Part shown: positions 15,935 to 24,683 of the stretch, in pieces
Position numbering within the stretch: position 1 is the stretch's first letter
Layout: the number at the start of each line of letters is the position of its first letter
NCBI RefSeq assembly: GCF_001544355.1
Contig: NZ_BCQI01000019.1
Span: 1-57,905 of the forward strand
Origin: Alicyclobacillus acidiphilus NBRC 100859
GTDB lineage: Bacteria > Bacillota > Bacilli > Alicyclobacillales > Alicyclobacillaceae
Direction: 5' to 3'
DNA: 57,905 nt
Position numbers and translations under genes: made by a program
Notes under the pieces: model-generated
Seen by the model: only the letters and a program-made list of their open reading frames with translations
What the model was told of the DNA's origin: nothing
Databases searched by the model: none

Positions 15935-16336
15935 GTGAGTTCAACACTATCCCTGGATTTTGAATTTAAAACATCCATTGAAAGACTTTGGTCCGCACTA
16001 ACCGATTCAAACCAGATTGCCCAATGGGCCTGGAGCAACGATTTTAAACCGGTGGTCGGTCACAAGTTCCAGTTTCGAGCGCAACCGGTTCACGGATGGG
16101 ATGGAATCGTAGAGGGCGAAGTGCTCGAAGTGGACGAGCCCAACCGTCTATCGTATACCTGGGTCAGCGCCGGACAACATCATACAGTCACCTGGACACT
16201 ACACGAAATCGGAGACGGAATAGTGCGGCTTCATCTTGATCAAACGGGCATCACCGGCGGAACCCAGGCTGTTGAAGGCGCAAAATATGGCTGGACAGGC
16301 ATGGCAGGTCAGCTCAAAAAGCTGCTGGAGCAATAA
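15935..16336 (+). CDS. SRPBCC/AHSA1-domain protein
   Basis: A 133-aa START-like (Activator of Hsp90 ATPase homologue 1-type) protein. The N-terminal strand LSLDFEFKTSIERLWSALTDSNQIAQW and the GHKFQF, GEVLEVDEPNRLSYTW and GWTGMAGQLKKLLE segments are typical. These small helix-grip proteins bind hydrophobic ligands, but the function of this one is unknown. The GTG at 15935 has GGAGG at good spacing; the longer ATG at 15914 would include the ribosome site in the coding region. Confidence 0.8.
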   Translation: MSSTLSLDFEFKTSIERLWSALTDSNQIAQWAWSNDFKPVVGHKFQFRAQPVHGWDGIVEGEVLEVDEPNRLSYTWVSAGQHHTVTWTLHEIGDGIVRLHLDQTGITGGTQAVEGAKYGWTGMAGQLKKLLEQ

Positions 16337-16372
16337 GCCAATAGGCCGAAATAACACAGCAAAACATGATAG

Positions 16373-16422
16373 AAACAGATCACTTCATGGTGTGGATCAT
16401 TCCATCAAGTGATCTGTTTTTC
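16373..16422. terminator. Bidirectional intrinsic terminator
   Basis: A 13-bp perfect stem AAACAGATCACTT / AAGTGATCTGTTT with a 21-nt loop, followed by TTTTTCTC on the plus strand and T-rich sequence on the minus strand. It separates the convergent SRPBCC gene and the small gene at 16427. Confidence 0.8.
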
Positions 16423-16426
16423 TCGC

Positions 16427-16720
16427 TCAAATAATGAACGGGATCGGACGAATTCCAAATAGCCCCCCGTATGGGATGAACAGGCCTGGATACGGAAGAA
16501 ATTGTGTGTGTACAATGTCCGTCCTACCATCGATGTGATCAATCCCGATTTGTATGTCTGAATCATCCATGTCAGCGCCGCTTGCCACCTGTGTGTGATG
16601 AACAAGGATGAATCCATCCCGCAGCGCTCTGTGTACGATGCCGCGATGAACGCCGTACACAGATTCACAATGCACATATTTACCGACATAGTGACGGATG
16701 GTTTCTTTCGTGTAGGTCAC
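16427..16720 (-). CDS. Small hypothetical protein with RxYVGxxV...YGxHxGxVxR motif
   Basis: A 97-aa protein of unknown function. The N-terminal half (RHYVGKYVHCESVYGVHRG) shares a pattern with the N-terminus of the protein at 42314-42697 (QRYVGQWVGFRTRYGYHIG), so the two form a small paralogous family in this window. The C-terminus is rich in Pro, Gly and Phe (PYPGLFIPYGGLFG). The GTG at 16720 has GGAGG nine bases upstream. Such small Gly/aromatic proteins in spore formers are often coat or cortex-associated, but that is inference. Confidence 0.6.
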   Translation of the reverse strand: MTYTKETIRHYVGKYVHCESVYGVHRGIVHRALRDGFILVHHTQVASGADMDDSDIQIGIDHIDGRTDIVHTQFLPYPGLFIPYGGLFGIRPIPFII

Positions 16721-16804
16721 GGGCAACAGCCTCCATACAGTTTAGATGCCTACACCATATGTGGATATCTGTCCGTGTTCCTGTACGAATGCCTATTTTC
16801 GCCT

Positions 16805-17509
16805 TTAGAAAAACATGTTTTCCATATCCTGGGCAAGCAAGTTCCCGGCCAATGCGTGCCCCGCCGCGTTGGGATGCCAACTATCCGCTTCGTAAGCTTT
16901 AATGTTTCCGCCGTGACTTGCGATGTAGTTGTCTTCCTGTGTCAAGAGATCGATGATGTGAATATTGGGATTGTGGAAGGATTTAGCCACTGCGAGTTCA
17001 GCGTCGATATATTGCCATACTTGTGTCTTGTTGTAGGTGTAAGACGCGTATGTGGATGCCGGTGTCACAATCACAACCGATGCACAGTGATTGAGCGACA
17101 TGGCAATTTCTTTGTACACAGATTTTTTGATCTGCGTGATGGGGGTCTTCTTGTAAGAATCATTTAGCATACCGAAAGAAATGACGACCATATTCGGTTT
17201 GTTTGTCTTTAACAGGCTGCTCATCCTGGAGGTATATTGAATGGGCCCAAACGCTTCATGTGACTCGTTCACAAAATGGTAGTCCGTGTTCTCCTTGGCG
17301 TTCACTTCTCGAAATGCGCGCGCCAGATAGCCGCCTTCGCTCTTTGCGTCATCCCAGCCTAGGGCAGCCGATCCTCCGATCGCGACAACCTTATATGCCT
17401 TGTTGGTTCCTGGAGTCACTGGGTGTATGTTTGCGTGTGTTGCTGCTGCAGGGGCGTGTCCAAACAACGATAAAAAGGTTGCAATCAATGCTGAAATTGG
17501 TTTCCACAT
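16805..17509 (-). CDS. Secreted SGNH/GDSL hydrolase
   Basis: A 234-aa esterase/lipase-type protein with an N-terminal signal peptide (MWKPISALIATFLSLFG...AAATHA). SGNH blocks are visible: block I GGSAALGW with Ser47, block III GMLND with Asn116, and block V DSWHPNAAGH with Asp209 and His212. Block I lacks the usual Asp of GDS (GGSA instead), as in many divergent members. The ATG at 17509 has AAGGAGA eight bases upstream. Predicted to act outside the membrane on an acyl or acetyl ester; the substrate is unknown. Confidence 0.8.
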   Translation of the reverse strand: MWKPISALIATFLSLFGHAPAAATHANIHPVTPGTNKAYKVVAIGGSAALGWDDAKSEGGYLARAFREVNAKENTDYHFVNESHEAFGPIQYTSRMSSLLKTNKPNMVVISFGMLNDSYKKTPITQIKKSVYKEIAMSLNHCASVVIVTPASTYASYTYNKTQVWQYIDAELAVAKSFHNPNIHIIDLLTQEDNYIASHGGNIKAYEADSWHPNAAGHALAGNLLAQDMENMFF

Positions 17510-17780
17510 GTTTTCTATCTCCTTCAAAAACGACCGCTGCGAACGTGCAACTGCCGAAATAGATTGTTGAGATCACGAAGAGGCGGCAAGGCACTTGTCG
17601 TCTATGGTACAGATCCTGCATTGAATGCGCCTTGAAGAAATTTTGAGGTTTGTATGTATGCGGAGGTAAAAGGAAAACAAGCTAAACATTGCCGTTGATA
17701 TGATACGCCGTGAAGCGGTATCTTCAAAAAATGACTGTAACTATCCACGACAATACTTAACGAATGGGAAGGAACGCTTC

Positions 17781-19241
17781 ATGATCCACGAAACACCGTC
17801 TGAACAGCGTCTACAGAGACACTTGCGCCCGAGGCACGTGTCGATGATTGCGCTTGGGGGTGCAATCGGAACCGGTCTGTTTGTGGCCAGCGGATCGTCG
17901 ATACATACAGCTGGCCCTGGAGGAGCGCTCATCGCGTACATGATCGTCGGCGTGATGATCTATTTTGTCATGACAAGCCTTGGCGAAATGGCGACGTACA
18001 TGCCAGTCTCGGGCTCGTTTGAGACCTATGCGTCCAAATTTGTCGATCCCGCTTTTGGGTTCGCGATTGGGTGGAATTATTGGTTCTCGTGGACAGCATG
18101 CGTACCAACCGAACTTTCTGCCGGTTCCATCGTGATGAAATACTGGTTTCCTCACAGTTCGGCGATTCTTTGGAGCGCCATTTTTCTGGTCATTTTGTGC
18201 TTGCTGAATGCCTTTAGCGTAAAAGGGTATGGAGAAGGCGAGTATTGGTTCGCTGGGATCAAAGTCGTAACGATTATCCTGTTCATTGTTGTTGGGATTC
18301 TGATGATCTTTGGTATTTTAAGTGGACATTCCACTGGATTTCGCAATTTTACGCTCGGAGGAAGTCCCATTCACGGCGGCGGCATGGCCATCTTCAGCAC
18401 GATTTTAGTGGCCGGTTACGCGTTTTCCGGCACAGAGGTCGTTGGACTGACAGCAGGTGAAAGCGAAAACCCGGGGAAGAACATTCCGAAAGCGATCCGA
18501 ACGGTTTTTTGGAGAATACTCATTTTTTACATTGTATCCATCTTTATTATCGGTATGTTGATTCCGTATACCGATCCGAACCTGCTCAACTCAAGCATTC
18601 ACAACATCGCGGTGAGCCCGTTCACGATTGTGTTTAAGCGGGCGGGATTCGCCTTGGCGGCGGCGGTGATGAACGCGGTCATTCTGACATCGGTCCTGTC
18701 GGCTGGCAACTCGGCTGTGTACGTTTCGAGCAGAATGCTGTGGGCGCTTGCGAAAGAAAGGAAGGCTCCGGCGATATTTGCAAAAGTCAGCAGACGTGGT
18801 GTGCCTATCAACGCGATGGTCGTAACCATTCTGCTCAGTCTTGTCGCGTTCTTATCATCGCTTGTTGGCAATGGCGTGTTTTACACGTGGATGTTAAACA
18901 TTGTGGCACTTAGCGCGTTTATCACTTGGCTTGGCATCACGGTCAGTCATTACCGATTCCGCAGGGCATACGTCGCCCAAGGCAGAGATCTGAACCAGTT
19001 GCCGTACCGGGCGAAGTGGTTTCCGTTTGCACCGTTGATCGCCATTGTGATGTGCATCATCGTGATTTTCGGCCAGGACTACAACATCTTTTTAGGAGGA
19101 GCAATCGACTGGAGGAAAATATCGAGCACGTATGTTGGAATTCCTGTGTTCCTTCTGCTTTGGTTCGGCTACAAATGGGTGAAACAGACCAAGGTTGTGC
19201 GGCTGACAGAGTGTAACTTTGCACCGAACGAGGCCGACTAG
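17781..19241 (+). CDS. APC-superfamily amino-acid permease
   Basis: A 486-aa transporter with about twelve membrane helices. The amino-acid/proton symporter signatures are clear: LRPRHVSMIALGGAIGTGLFVASG at the N-terminus (helix 1 with the unwound GAIGTG segment) and GEMATYMPVSGSFETYASKFVDPAFGFAIGWNYW. It resembles the GabP/RocE/LysP group that takes up basic or gamma-amino acids; the exact substrate cannot be read. The ATG at 17781 has GGAAGGAA upstream; the open frame continues 27 codons further upstream without homology. Confidence 0.87.
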   Translation: MIHETPSEQRLQRHLRPRHVSMIALGGAIGTGLFVASGSSIHTAGPGGALIAYMIVGVMIYFVMTSLGEMATYMPVSGSFETYASKFVDPAFGFAIGWNYWFSWTACVPTELSAGSIVMKYWFPHSSAILWSAIFLVILCLLNAFSVKGYGEGEYWFAGIKVVTIILFIVVGILMIFGILSGHSTGFRNFTLGGSPIHGGGMAIFSTILVAGYAFSGTEVVGLTAGESENPGKNIPKAIRTVFWRILIFYIVSIFIIGMLIPYTDPNLLNSSIHNIAVSPFTIVFKRAGFALAAAVMNAVILTSVLSAGNSAVYVSSRMLWALAKERKAPAIFAKVSRRGVPINAMVVTILLSLVAFLSSLVGNGVFYTWMLNIVALSAFITWLGITVSHYRFRRAYVAQGRDLNQLPYRAKWFPFAPLIAIVMCIIVIFGQDYNIFLGGAIDWRKISSTYVGIPVFLLLWFGYKWVKQTKVVRLTECNFAPNEAD

Positions 19242-20683
19242 CTTCGATTTGCAACCTTCTGCATAAATGCGACGATGTCGCTGCCGATCTCGTAGGGCGA
19301 GGCGTTGACCAACCTGATTTGCTTCACCAGCACTTGCTTGTTGCTTTCCGTCGGCTGGTCGATCACGTTCAGCGCGTCCAGCCCGCCCTGTCCTTCTTCG
19401 CCGAGTTTGGTAAGCCACGGCTGGATCTCACGAAGCAATTCCTTGTCCGAGATGGTGGGCGGCAATGTCGCAGGCAGTTTGGCCAGCGTGCGGAATTCGG
19501 CTCTCAACCGGTTTTCCGCTGACGCTCTTTGGGACTTCGCTGCGGCGCCCCAAAACGCGGAGATCATGGCTGTGGTCGGCGCGTAGCCTGTGGGGTTCAA
19601 GACACTGGTCGTATTGAATTCGGCAAACGTCTCGAACAGCGCGGCGTTGGTGACGCCTGGCATTTTCGCGATGGATTTCAGCCAATCCTCCTTCGGTTCA
19701 TAGCTGCCGGGATTCCGGAGATAATCCGCGATGGTCGTCAACGCCAGCTTTGAGGCCTCTGGCTGCAACATCGGGTTGCTGATATAGCCCGATACGTGAT
19801 TCAGCAGCGACGGATCTCTGCCCTGAAGCGGGCCCATCATGAGCTGGTGGCTCATGTTTGGGTCATACGTGTAGTCATTGACCGGATAATTGTCCCAAAG
19901 GATGGGCTTTCGACCGAGAAGCCGAGTAATGGTTTGCGCTTGTTCACTCGTGATGGTTGCGTTCAGCACCCATTTGCCCGTCCAGATGACTTGGATGGTC
20001 GGGCTTAAGGTGGAGCGGAGCGTTTGCCAGTATGGGCCGTCGATCAATCCATAGTAAGAGGTCGGAGTCAACCAGAGCTGAAAACGGGGGTCCAACTTTC
20101 TCTCGTCAGACAGGATTTGGTTGGCCAAGGCCATTTGCGCCTTTGCGTAATTCGCGCCATAGACCTTTTCATCGGCAGGCTTCAATGTCGTCTCGATGTC
20201 GTCGAAGGACAGCATGAACGTATGGACTCCAACGGATCGAAGCTGGTTGATCTTCGCTTCCAGCGTTTTTCGATCCGACGGTGAACTGTACGTGATGGAC
20301 TCCTGCATGGCACTCGCAGAAGTGCCTGTCATGCCTGGTGAAATCGAGTAGACAAATTGCACGCGATCTCGCTGTGCGGCGCTGACCAACGCCTTCATTT
20401 GGGCGAGTCGCGCGGCGGGATACGGGGCGCGCCAATCGACACGCTGATATGGGTCGTCTTTGGGCGCGTAGACGTACGTGTTTAGGTTTTCTCGTTGCAT
20501 GAACTGAAACAAGCCAATTCTCTCCTGGTTGGTCCAGGGAGGTCCGTAAAACCCTTCAATAATTCCGCGAATCGCCACCGGCGCTGAACTGGCTAGCGCG
20601 ACCGGTGTGTGTGGGAAGCTGCTGGCGACGCACGCGGTGCCAAAAGCGAATACGCCTGCAATCAGTCGTCGATACCCGCGCAT
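19238..20683 (-). CDS. GH84-like beta-N-acetylglucosaminidase, secreted
   Basis: A 481-aa protein with a signal peptide (basic start, hydrophobic core, ALASSAP cut region near residue 33). The catalytic barrel opens with GIIEGFYGPPW (about 40-50), the hallmark of GH84, and the catalytic pair Asp161-Asp162 appears in MLSFDDIE. The PGMTG and LWDNYPVNDY motifs also fit. GH84 enzymes remove beta-linked GlcNAc by substrate-assisted catalysis. The C-terminal third is helical and may be a stalk or accessory domain. It lies 52 bp after a TetR gene on the same strand, possibly one transcript, and its stop overlaps the end of the convergent permease gene. Confidence 0.85.
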   Translation of the reverse strand: MRGYRRLIAGVFAFGTACVASSFPHTPVALASSAPVAIRGIIEGFYGPPWTNQERIGLFQFMQRENLNTYVYAPKDDPYQRVDWRAPYPAARLAQMKALVSAAQRDRVQFVYSISPGMTGTSASAMQESITYSSPSDRKTLEAKINQLRSVGVHTFMLSFDDIETTLKPADEKVYGANYAKAQMALANQILSDERKLDPRFQLWLTPTSYYGLIDGPYWQTLRSTLSPTIQVIWTGKWVLNATITSEQAQTITRLLGRKPILWDNYPVNDYTYDPNMSHQLMMGPLQGRDPSLLNHVSGYISNPMLQPEASKLALTTIADYLRNPGSYEPKEDWLKSIAKMPGVTNAALFETFAEFNTTSVLNPTGYAPTTAMISAFWGAAAKSQRASAENRLRAEFRTLAKLPATLPPTISDKELLREIQPWLTKLGEEGQGGLDALNVIDQPTESNKQVLVKQIRLVNASPYEIGSDIVAFMQKVANRS

Positions 20684-20735
20684 CTGTGTTCCTCCTGAGT
20701 CCTTGTTAAGAACGCGATTCTTGCTCGGATCGGAG

Positions 20736-21344
20736 CTATCTCTCCGGGAAAAACGTCAAGCCAAGCTGTTCCACAAACATATCGGTTGAGTATCCACGGA
20801 CGTCTCTTTGGAATACATACGGGTCACTCATTAGGGCCATCAACAGCATATCGGCCCGAAACACGCTGTTGGGTTCCAAGCGGTGTTCGTCGGCCATTTC
20901 GTCGAACAGTTTGACGAAGATCTGATGCAGAGTGTCATATACGGGATTGGGTGTCGTGGACTGGGCTCCGTTCAATGGCGAGGATTGCTCGACGCCCCGA
21001 AGGAGTTGAAGCTTCCTTTCTCGGAATCGAATGAACAGATGGATAATCCCCCGCAACCGTTCCCTCGGTGGATCGGACGCATGTCGCCGTAGATACGCCC
21101 CGATGTCTTCAAAGAGTTGATCGATATTGTCCTTAATGAGATCCAAACACAATTCGCTCTTGTTCCTGTATCGACGATACAGGGTCCCCGAGCCAATTTG
21201 AGCTTCGATAGCAATTTGATTCATGCTGACGTGTTCAACGCCATGCTGTTCAAACAGCTTCAGGGCCGCGCCCAATATCCGCTGTCGGTTGATGGCGGCG
21301 TCGCGGCGTTCCGCCCGGGGACGGGTGTCTTCGGTGTTTTTCAC
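20736..21344 (-). CDS. TetR-family transcriptional regulator
   Basis: A 202-aa repressor. The N-terminal helix-turn-helix reads RQRILGAALKLFEQHGVEHVSMNQIAIEAQIGSGTLYRRYRNKSEL, the standard TetR_N pattern. The C-terminal ligand-binding domain is family-unspecific. It is divergent from an MFS exporter, and a perfect 20-bp palindrome overlaps that exporter's start site, so local control of efflux is the likely job. Confidence 0.87.
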   Translation of the reverse strand: MKNTEDTRPRAERRDAAINRQRILGAALKLFEQHGVEHVSMNQIAIEAQIGSGTLYRRYRNKSELCLDLIKDNIDQLFEDIGAYLRRHASDPPRERLRGIIHLFIRFRERKLQLLRGVEQSSPLNGAQSTTPNPVYDTLHQIFVKLFDEMADEHRLEPNSVFRADMLLMALMSDPYVFQRDVRGYSTDMFVEQLGLTFFPER

Positions 21345-21391
21345 GTTTGATCAAATCCCAACATCCGAATTTCATGCGTCTTCCACGTTGT

Positions 21392-21421
21392 TTGACAAAC
21401 GGACAATTCTCCACCTATCAT
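21392..21421 (+). promoter_or_regulatory. Sigma-A-type promoter of the MFS gene
   Basis: -35 TTGACA (21392-21397), 18-bp spacer, -10 TATCAT (21416-21421). Transcription would start inside the palindromic operator just downstream. Confidence 0.65.
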
Positions 21422-21422
21422 T

Positions 21423-21442
21423 AAGCGGAGATATCTCCGCTT
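21423..21442. promoter_or_regulatory. TetR operator, perfect 20-bp palindrome
   Basis: AAGCGGAGATATCTCCGCTT is perfectly symmetric and lies immediately after the -10 of the MFS promoter, in the intergenic region of the TetR/MFS divergon. This position is classic for steric repression of the exporter gene. Confidence 0.75.
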
Positions 21443-21542
21443 GATGCGGCCTTTTGAACAAAGGGTATCATGAGGTCGGTCCGGGAAACAAGGCGTTTTC
21501 CAATCGTGCATCACACACATTCACCATGAGGAGTGACGAGTC

Positions 21543-22931
21543 ATGTCGGGTGGAACCCCTTTCTCTTGGAGGTTCGTGGCACCGTTGTATATGGGCTCTA
21601 CACTGAATCCCATCAATAGTTCGATGATCGCCACGGCGCTCGTACCCATCTCCGCGGCGATGCACGTCTCCGTTGCCCAGACGACCACACTCGTTACGGC
21701 ACTCTATCTGGCAAGCTCCATCGCACAGCCAACCGCGGGGAAGCTCTCCGAAGAGTTCGGGCCCAGACGAGTCTTTCTGATCGGCATTCTCCTCGTTCTC
21801 TTAGGCGGTGTGTTGGGCGGGAGCGCGAGAGATTTGGCCACGCTGGTCGTGGCACGGGTTTTTATCGGTGTCGGCACCTCGACTGCTTACCCTTCCGCAA
21901 TGCTCCTGATCCGTCGGCGTGCCGAGGCGGCTGGGATGGCGAAGCCGCCCGGGAACGTACTTGGGGCACTTCAGATTGCTGGCGTCGCGACGGCTGCTGT
22001 CGGGCTCCCTATTGGGGGCGTGCTTGTAGACGCGTTGGGGTGGCGTGCCACGTTTCTTGTCAATATCCCCTTCGCGATCGTCGCGTTTCTCATGGCTTCG
22101 TTTTGGATTCCGAAGGATGAACCGATCGAGGGTACGAAGACAATCCGCGAGGTTGCGTTGCGCATTGATGTGACGGGCATCCTCGCGTTTGCCGCCACCA
22201 TTACTGCGCTCATGGTATTTCTCTTCTCGTTGCCGAATCCCGTGTGGCCGGCCCTTGCGATATCCGCTGTGTTGGGTGCCGCTCTGCTCTTCTGGGAGCT
22301 GAACGTAAAACGCCCGTTCATCGATGTGCGTTTGCTTGCCAAGAATCTCGCGCTCACTCGCACGTACACCCGGTTTGCTTCGCTGACGCTGTGCATGTAC
22401 ACGGTGCTTTACGGCGTTACCGAGTGGATTGGAGCGGCACGAGGTGTATCGTCGTTCGAAGCTGGATTGCTCTTACTTCCGATGAGCGTGATTTCGGCGT
22501 TGGTGGTTGGCCCCATCTCGAAACGGAATTTGGTGCTGGGTCCGCTGCTGGTGTCCGCTGTGTCCTCGATTGTTGCGTCTATCGGAGTGCTGGTTCTCAC
22601 CAGCAGCACGCCGATCATCTGGATTTTGGTGGTCACCAGCGTCTTTGGAGTGACGATGGGAACGATGTCCAGTGGAAATCAGACGGCGCTGTACACGCAG
22701 GTAACCGCGGATCAAATTGGAACGGCTTCAGGTTTGTTCCGGACTTTCGGATACATCGGATCCATCGCTTCTTCGGCGCTGATCGGCGTTGTCTTCCATG
22801 CGAAAGTCTCCGATATCGGCATGCACCGTATCGCCGTGTTCATGATGGCCGTCAGCGTCTTGGCCTTGCTGCTCACGGTGATGGACCGCCGACTCCGAGA
22901 GGCTTCGAAAAACATGCGTGCCGAATCGTAA
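21543..22931 (+). CDS. MFS drug-type exporter
   Basis: A 462-aa major facilitator with 12-14 hydrophobic helices. The N-terminal half shows the proton-antiporter organisation ALYLASSIAQPTAGKLSEEFGPRRVFLIG (motif A-like) and a motif-C-like GLPIGGVLVDALGWRATFLVNIP. It most resembles DHA-type multidrug exporters of the EmrB/QacA or related group. It faces a TetR regulator, which implies induction by its own substrate. The ATG at 21543 follows a GAGGAG ribosome site. Confidence 0.85.
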   Translation: MSGGTPFSWRFVAPLYMGSTLNPINSSMIATALVPISAAMHVSVAQTTTLVTALYLASSIAQPTAGKLSEEFGPRRVFLIGILLVLLGGVLGGSARDLATLVVARVFIGVGTSTAYPSAMLLIRRRAEAAGMAKPPGNVLGALQIAGVATAAVGLPIGGVLVDALGWRATFLVNIPFAIVAFLMASFWIPKDEPIEGTKTIREVALRIDVTGILAFAATITALMVFLFSLPNPVWPALAISAVLGAALLFWELNVKRPFIDVRLLAKNLALTRTYTRFASLTLCMYTVLYGVTEWIGAARGVSSFEAGLLLLPMSVISALVVGPISKRNLVLGPLLVSAVSSIVASIGVLVLTSSTPIIWILVVTSVFGVTMGTMSSGNQTALYTQVTADQIGTASGLFRTFGYIGSIASSALIGVVFHAKVSDIGMHRIAVFMMAVSVLALLLTVMDRRLREASKNMRAES

Positions 22932-23051
22932 TTCGTCAGCGGAATCTGCAAATGCATATCTCCGTCCCCCCATGAAATGGATAAGTTATTGTCGTTTGTG
23001 GAATAAATATCCACGAATCGGATGACTGATATCGGGGTGAGGGGGGCAGGT

Positions 23052-24671
23052 ATGCGGATTCGCCGATCTCGTCCAAGAATCAAATTGAATAGCGTCAAAC
23101 CCATACTCCCAGAGGATCCTCGGACTGTCGCGGAGCAGTCAACGACAACCCCTCCCGCAAAGTTGTTTGGACATATTGAGGAGAACCTTTCCTATTTTCG
23201 TTCTGTCTTTCACCATGCCTCCGACGTGGTCTTCAGAGAATTTCGGATCGCGGATGGTCGCAGCGCAGCCATTATTTACGTGGATGTGCTGTCTGACACC
23301 AAGTTGATCGACTCCGACATTTTGTCGCCCTTAAGCGAACATGAACCCTCGCCACACGGGCCTGAGCATGAAGGCAGGTTGACGTTGGCCCAAATTCAAG
23401 CGACATTCGCCCACACTTCGGGTGCCGAACGGGTCGCGACGTTGGAGGATGCTGTCACCGCGATCACGACTGACATGAACATTCTTCTGATCGTCGACTG
23501 TGAAGATGAGGCACTTGCATTGACGGCTGGGGGAGGTGTTGGCCGAGGCGTTGAAGAGCCGAATACGGAAGCCGTGATCCGTGGACCGCGGGAAGGGTTC
23601 AACGAGAACCTTCGCACTGGCATTGCTCTGATTCGGCGCAGAATCCGTTCAGCGGATTTCAAAGTGGAGACCATGAAAGTCGGTCGGTATACGAAGACGA
23701 ATGTCGGTATCTGCTACATCGAGGGGATCGTGGACAACGCTCTGGTGGAAGAGGTACGTACGCGTATTGAACGGATCGATACTGACGCCATCATCGACTC
23801 CGGATACATCGAGGAGAACATCGAGGACAGTCCGTACTCGCCATTTCCGCAGATTCAAAACACCGAACGCCCGGACGTCGTAGCAGCATCTCTTCTCGAA
23901 GGCCGGATTGCCATCCTCACGGATGGATCGCCATTTGCATTGATTGTCCCAACCGTATTCTGGTCTGCGCTGCAGGCGTCTGAGGATTATTACGAACGTT
24001 ATCTCATCGCGAATGCGATCCGATTTTTGCGGTACGCTTTTTTGCTCATCAATTTATACTTGCCGTCGTTGTACGTCGCAGTGACGACATTCCATCAAGA
24101 GCTTCTGCCTGAAAAGGCCCTGCTTTCCATCGCGGCGGCCCGAGAAGTTACTCCATTTCCGGCCGTGGTAGAAGCGTTGATTATGGAGATTACCTTCGAA
24201 GCCTTGCGAGAAGCTGGCGTGCGACTGCCCAAGACCGTCGGATCGACCATCAGTATCGTTGGCGCATTGGTGATCGGTCAGGCGGCTGTCCAAGCGGGTA
24301 TCGTTTCGGCACCGATGGTGATTGTGGTTTCGATCACGGGCATCGGATCATTTGTCATTCCCCGATATAACTTCGCCATCACGCTTCGCATGCTGCGTTT
24401 TCCCATGATCCTGTTGGCGGCGTCACTTGGATTGTTTGGAATCGTGGCAGGGACAATCGCCATCATTCTGCACCTGAGCGCTTTACGTTCCTTTGGGGTT
24501 CCATACTTGTCGCCAGTAGCCCCCTTCATTCGCAAGGGCATGCAGGACACATTTATCCGCGTTCCGCATTGGAGGATGTCTTCGCGGATTTTTAGCAAGG
24601 CCAATCCACAGCGAAACACCGAGGCCACGATGCCGAAAAATCGTACCCCAGCAGGCAAGATGCAATCGTAG
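23052..24671 (+). CDS. Spore germination protein, GerA/GerKA-type receptor A subunit
   Basis: A 539-aa A subunit of a GerA-family nutrient germinant receptor in the spore inner membrane. The N-terminal soluble half contains the family pattern GPREGFNENLRTGIALIRRRI, and four to five helices follow in the second half with ALLSIAAAREVTPFPAVVEALIMEITFEALREAGVRLP, the most conserved GerA segment. The ATG at 23052 has GAGGGGGG upstream; the open frame extends ten codons further without a site. It is the first gene of a four-gene operon (A, C, small D-like, B). Confidence 0.9.
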   Translation: MRIRRSRPRIKLNSVKPILPEDPRTVAEQSTTTPPAKLFGHIEENLSYFRSVFHHASDVVFREFRIADGRSAAIIYVDVLSDTKLIDSDILSPLSEHEPSPHGPEHEGRLTLAQIQATFAHTSGAERVATLEDAVTAITTDMNILLIVDCEDEALALTAGGGVGRGVEEPNTEAVIRGPREGFNENLRTGIALIRRRIRSADFKVETMKVGRYTKTNVGICYIEGIVDNALVEEVRTRIERIDTDAIIDSGYIEENIEDSPYSPFPQIQNTERPDVVAASLLEGRIAILTDGSPFALIVPTVFWSALQASEDYYERYLIANAIRFLRYAFLLINLYLPSLYVAVTTFHQELLPEKALLSIAAAREVTPFPAVVEALIMEITFEALREAGVRLPKTVGSTISIVGALVIGQAAVQAGIVSAPMVIVVSITGIGSFVIPRYNFAITLRMLRFPMILLAASLGLFGIVAGTIAIILHLSALRSFGVPYLSPVAPFIRKGMQDTFIRVPHWRMSSRIFSKANPQRNTEATMPKNRTPAGKMQS

Positions 24672-24683
24672 AGGGGGATGGCG

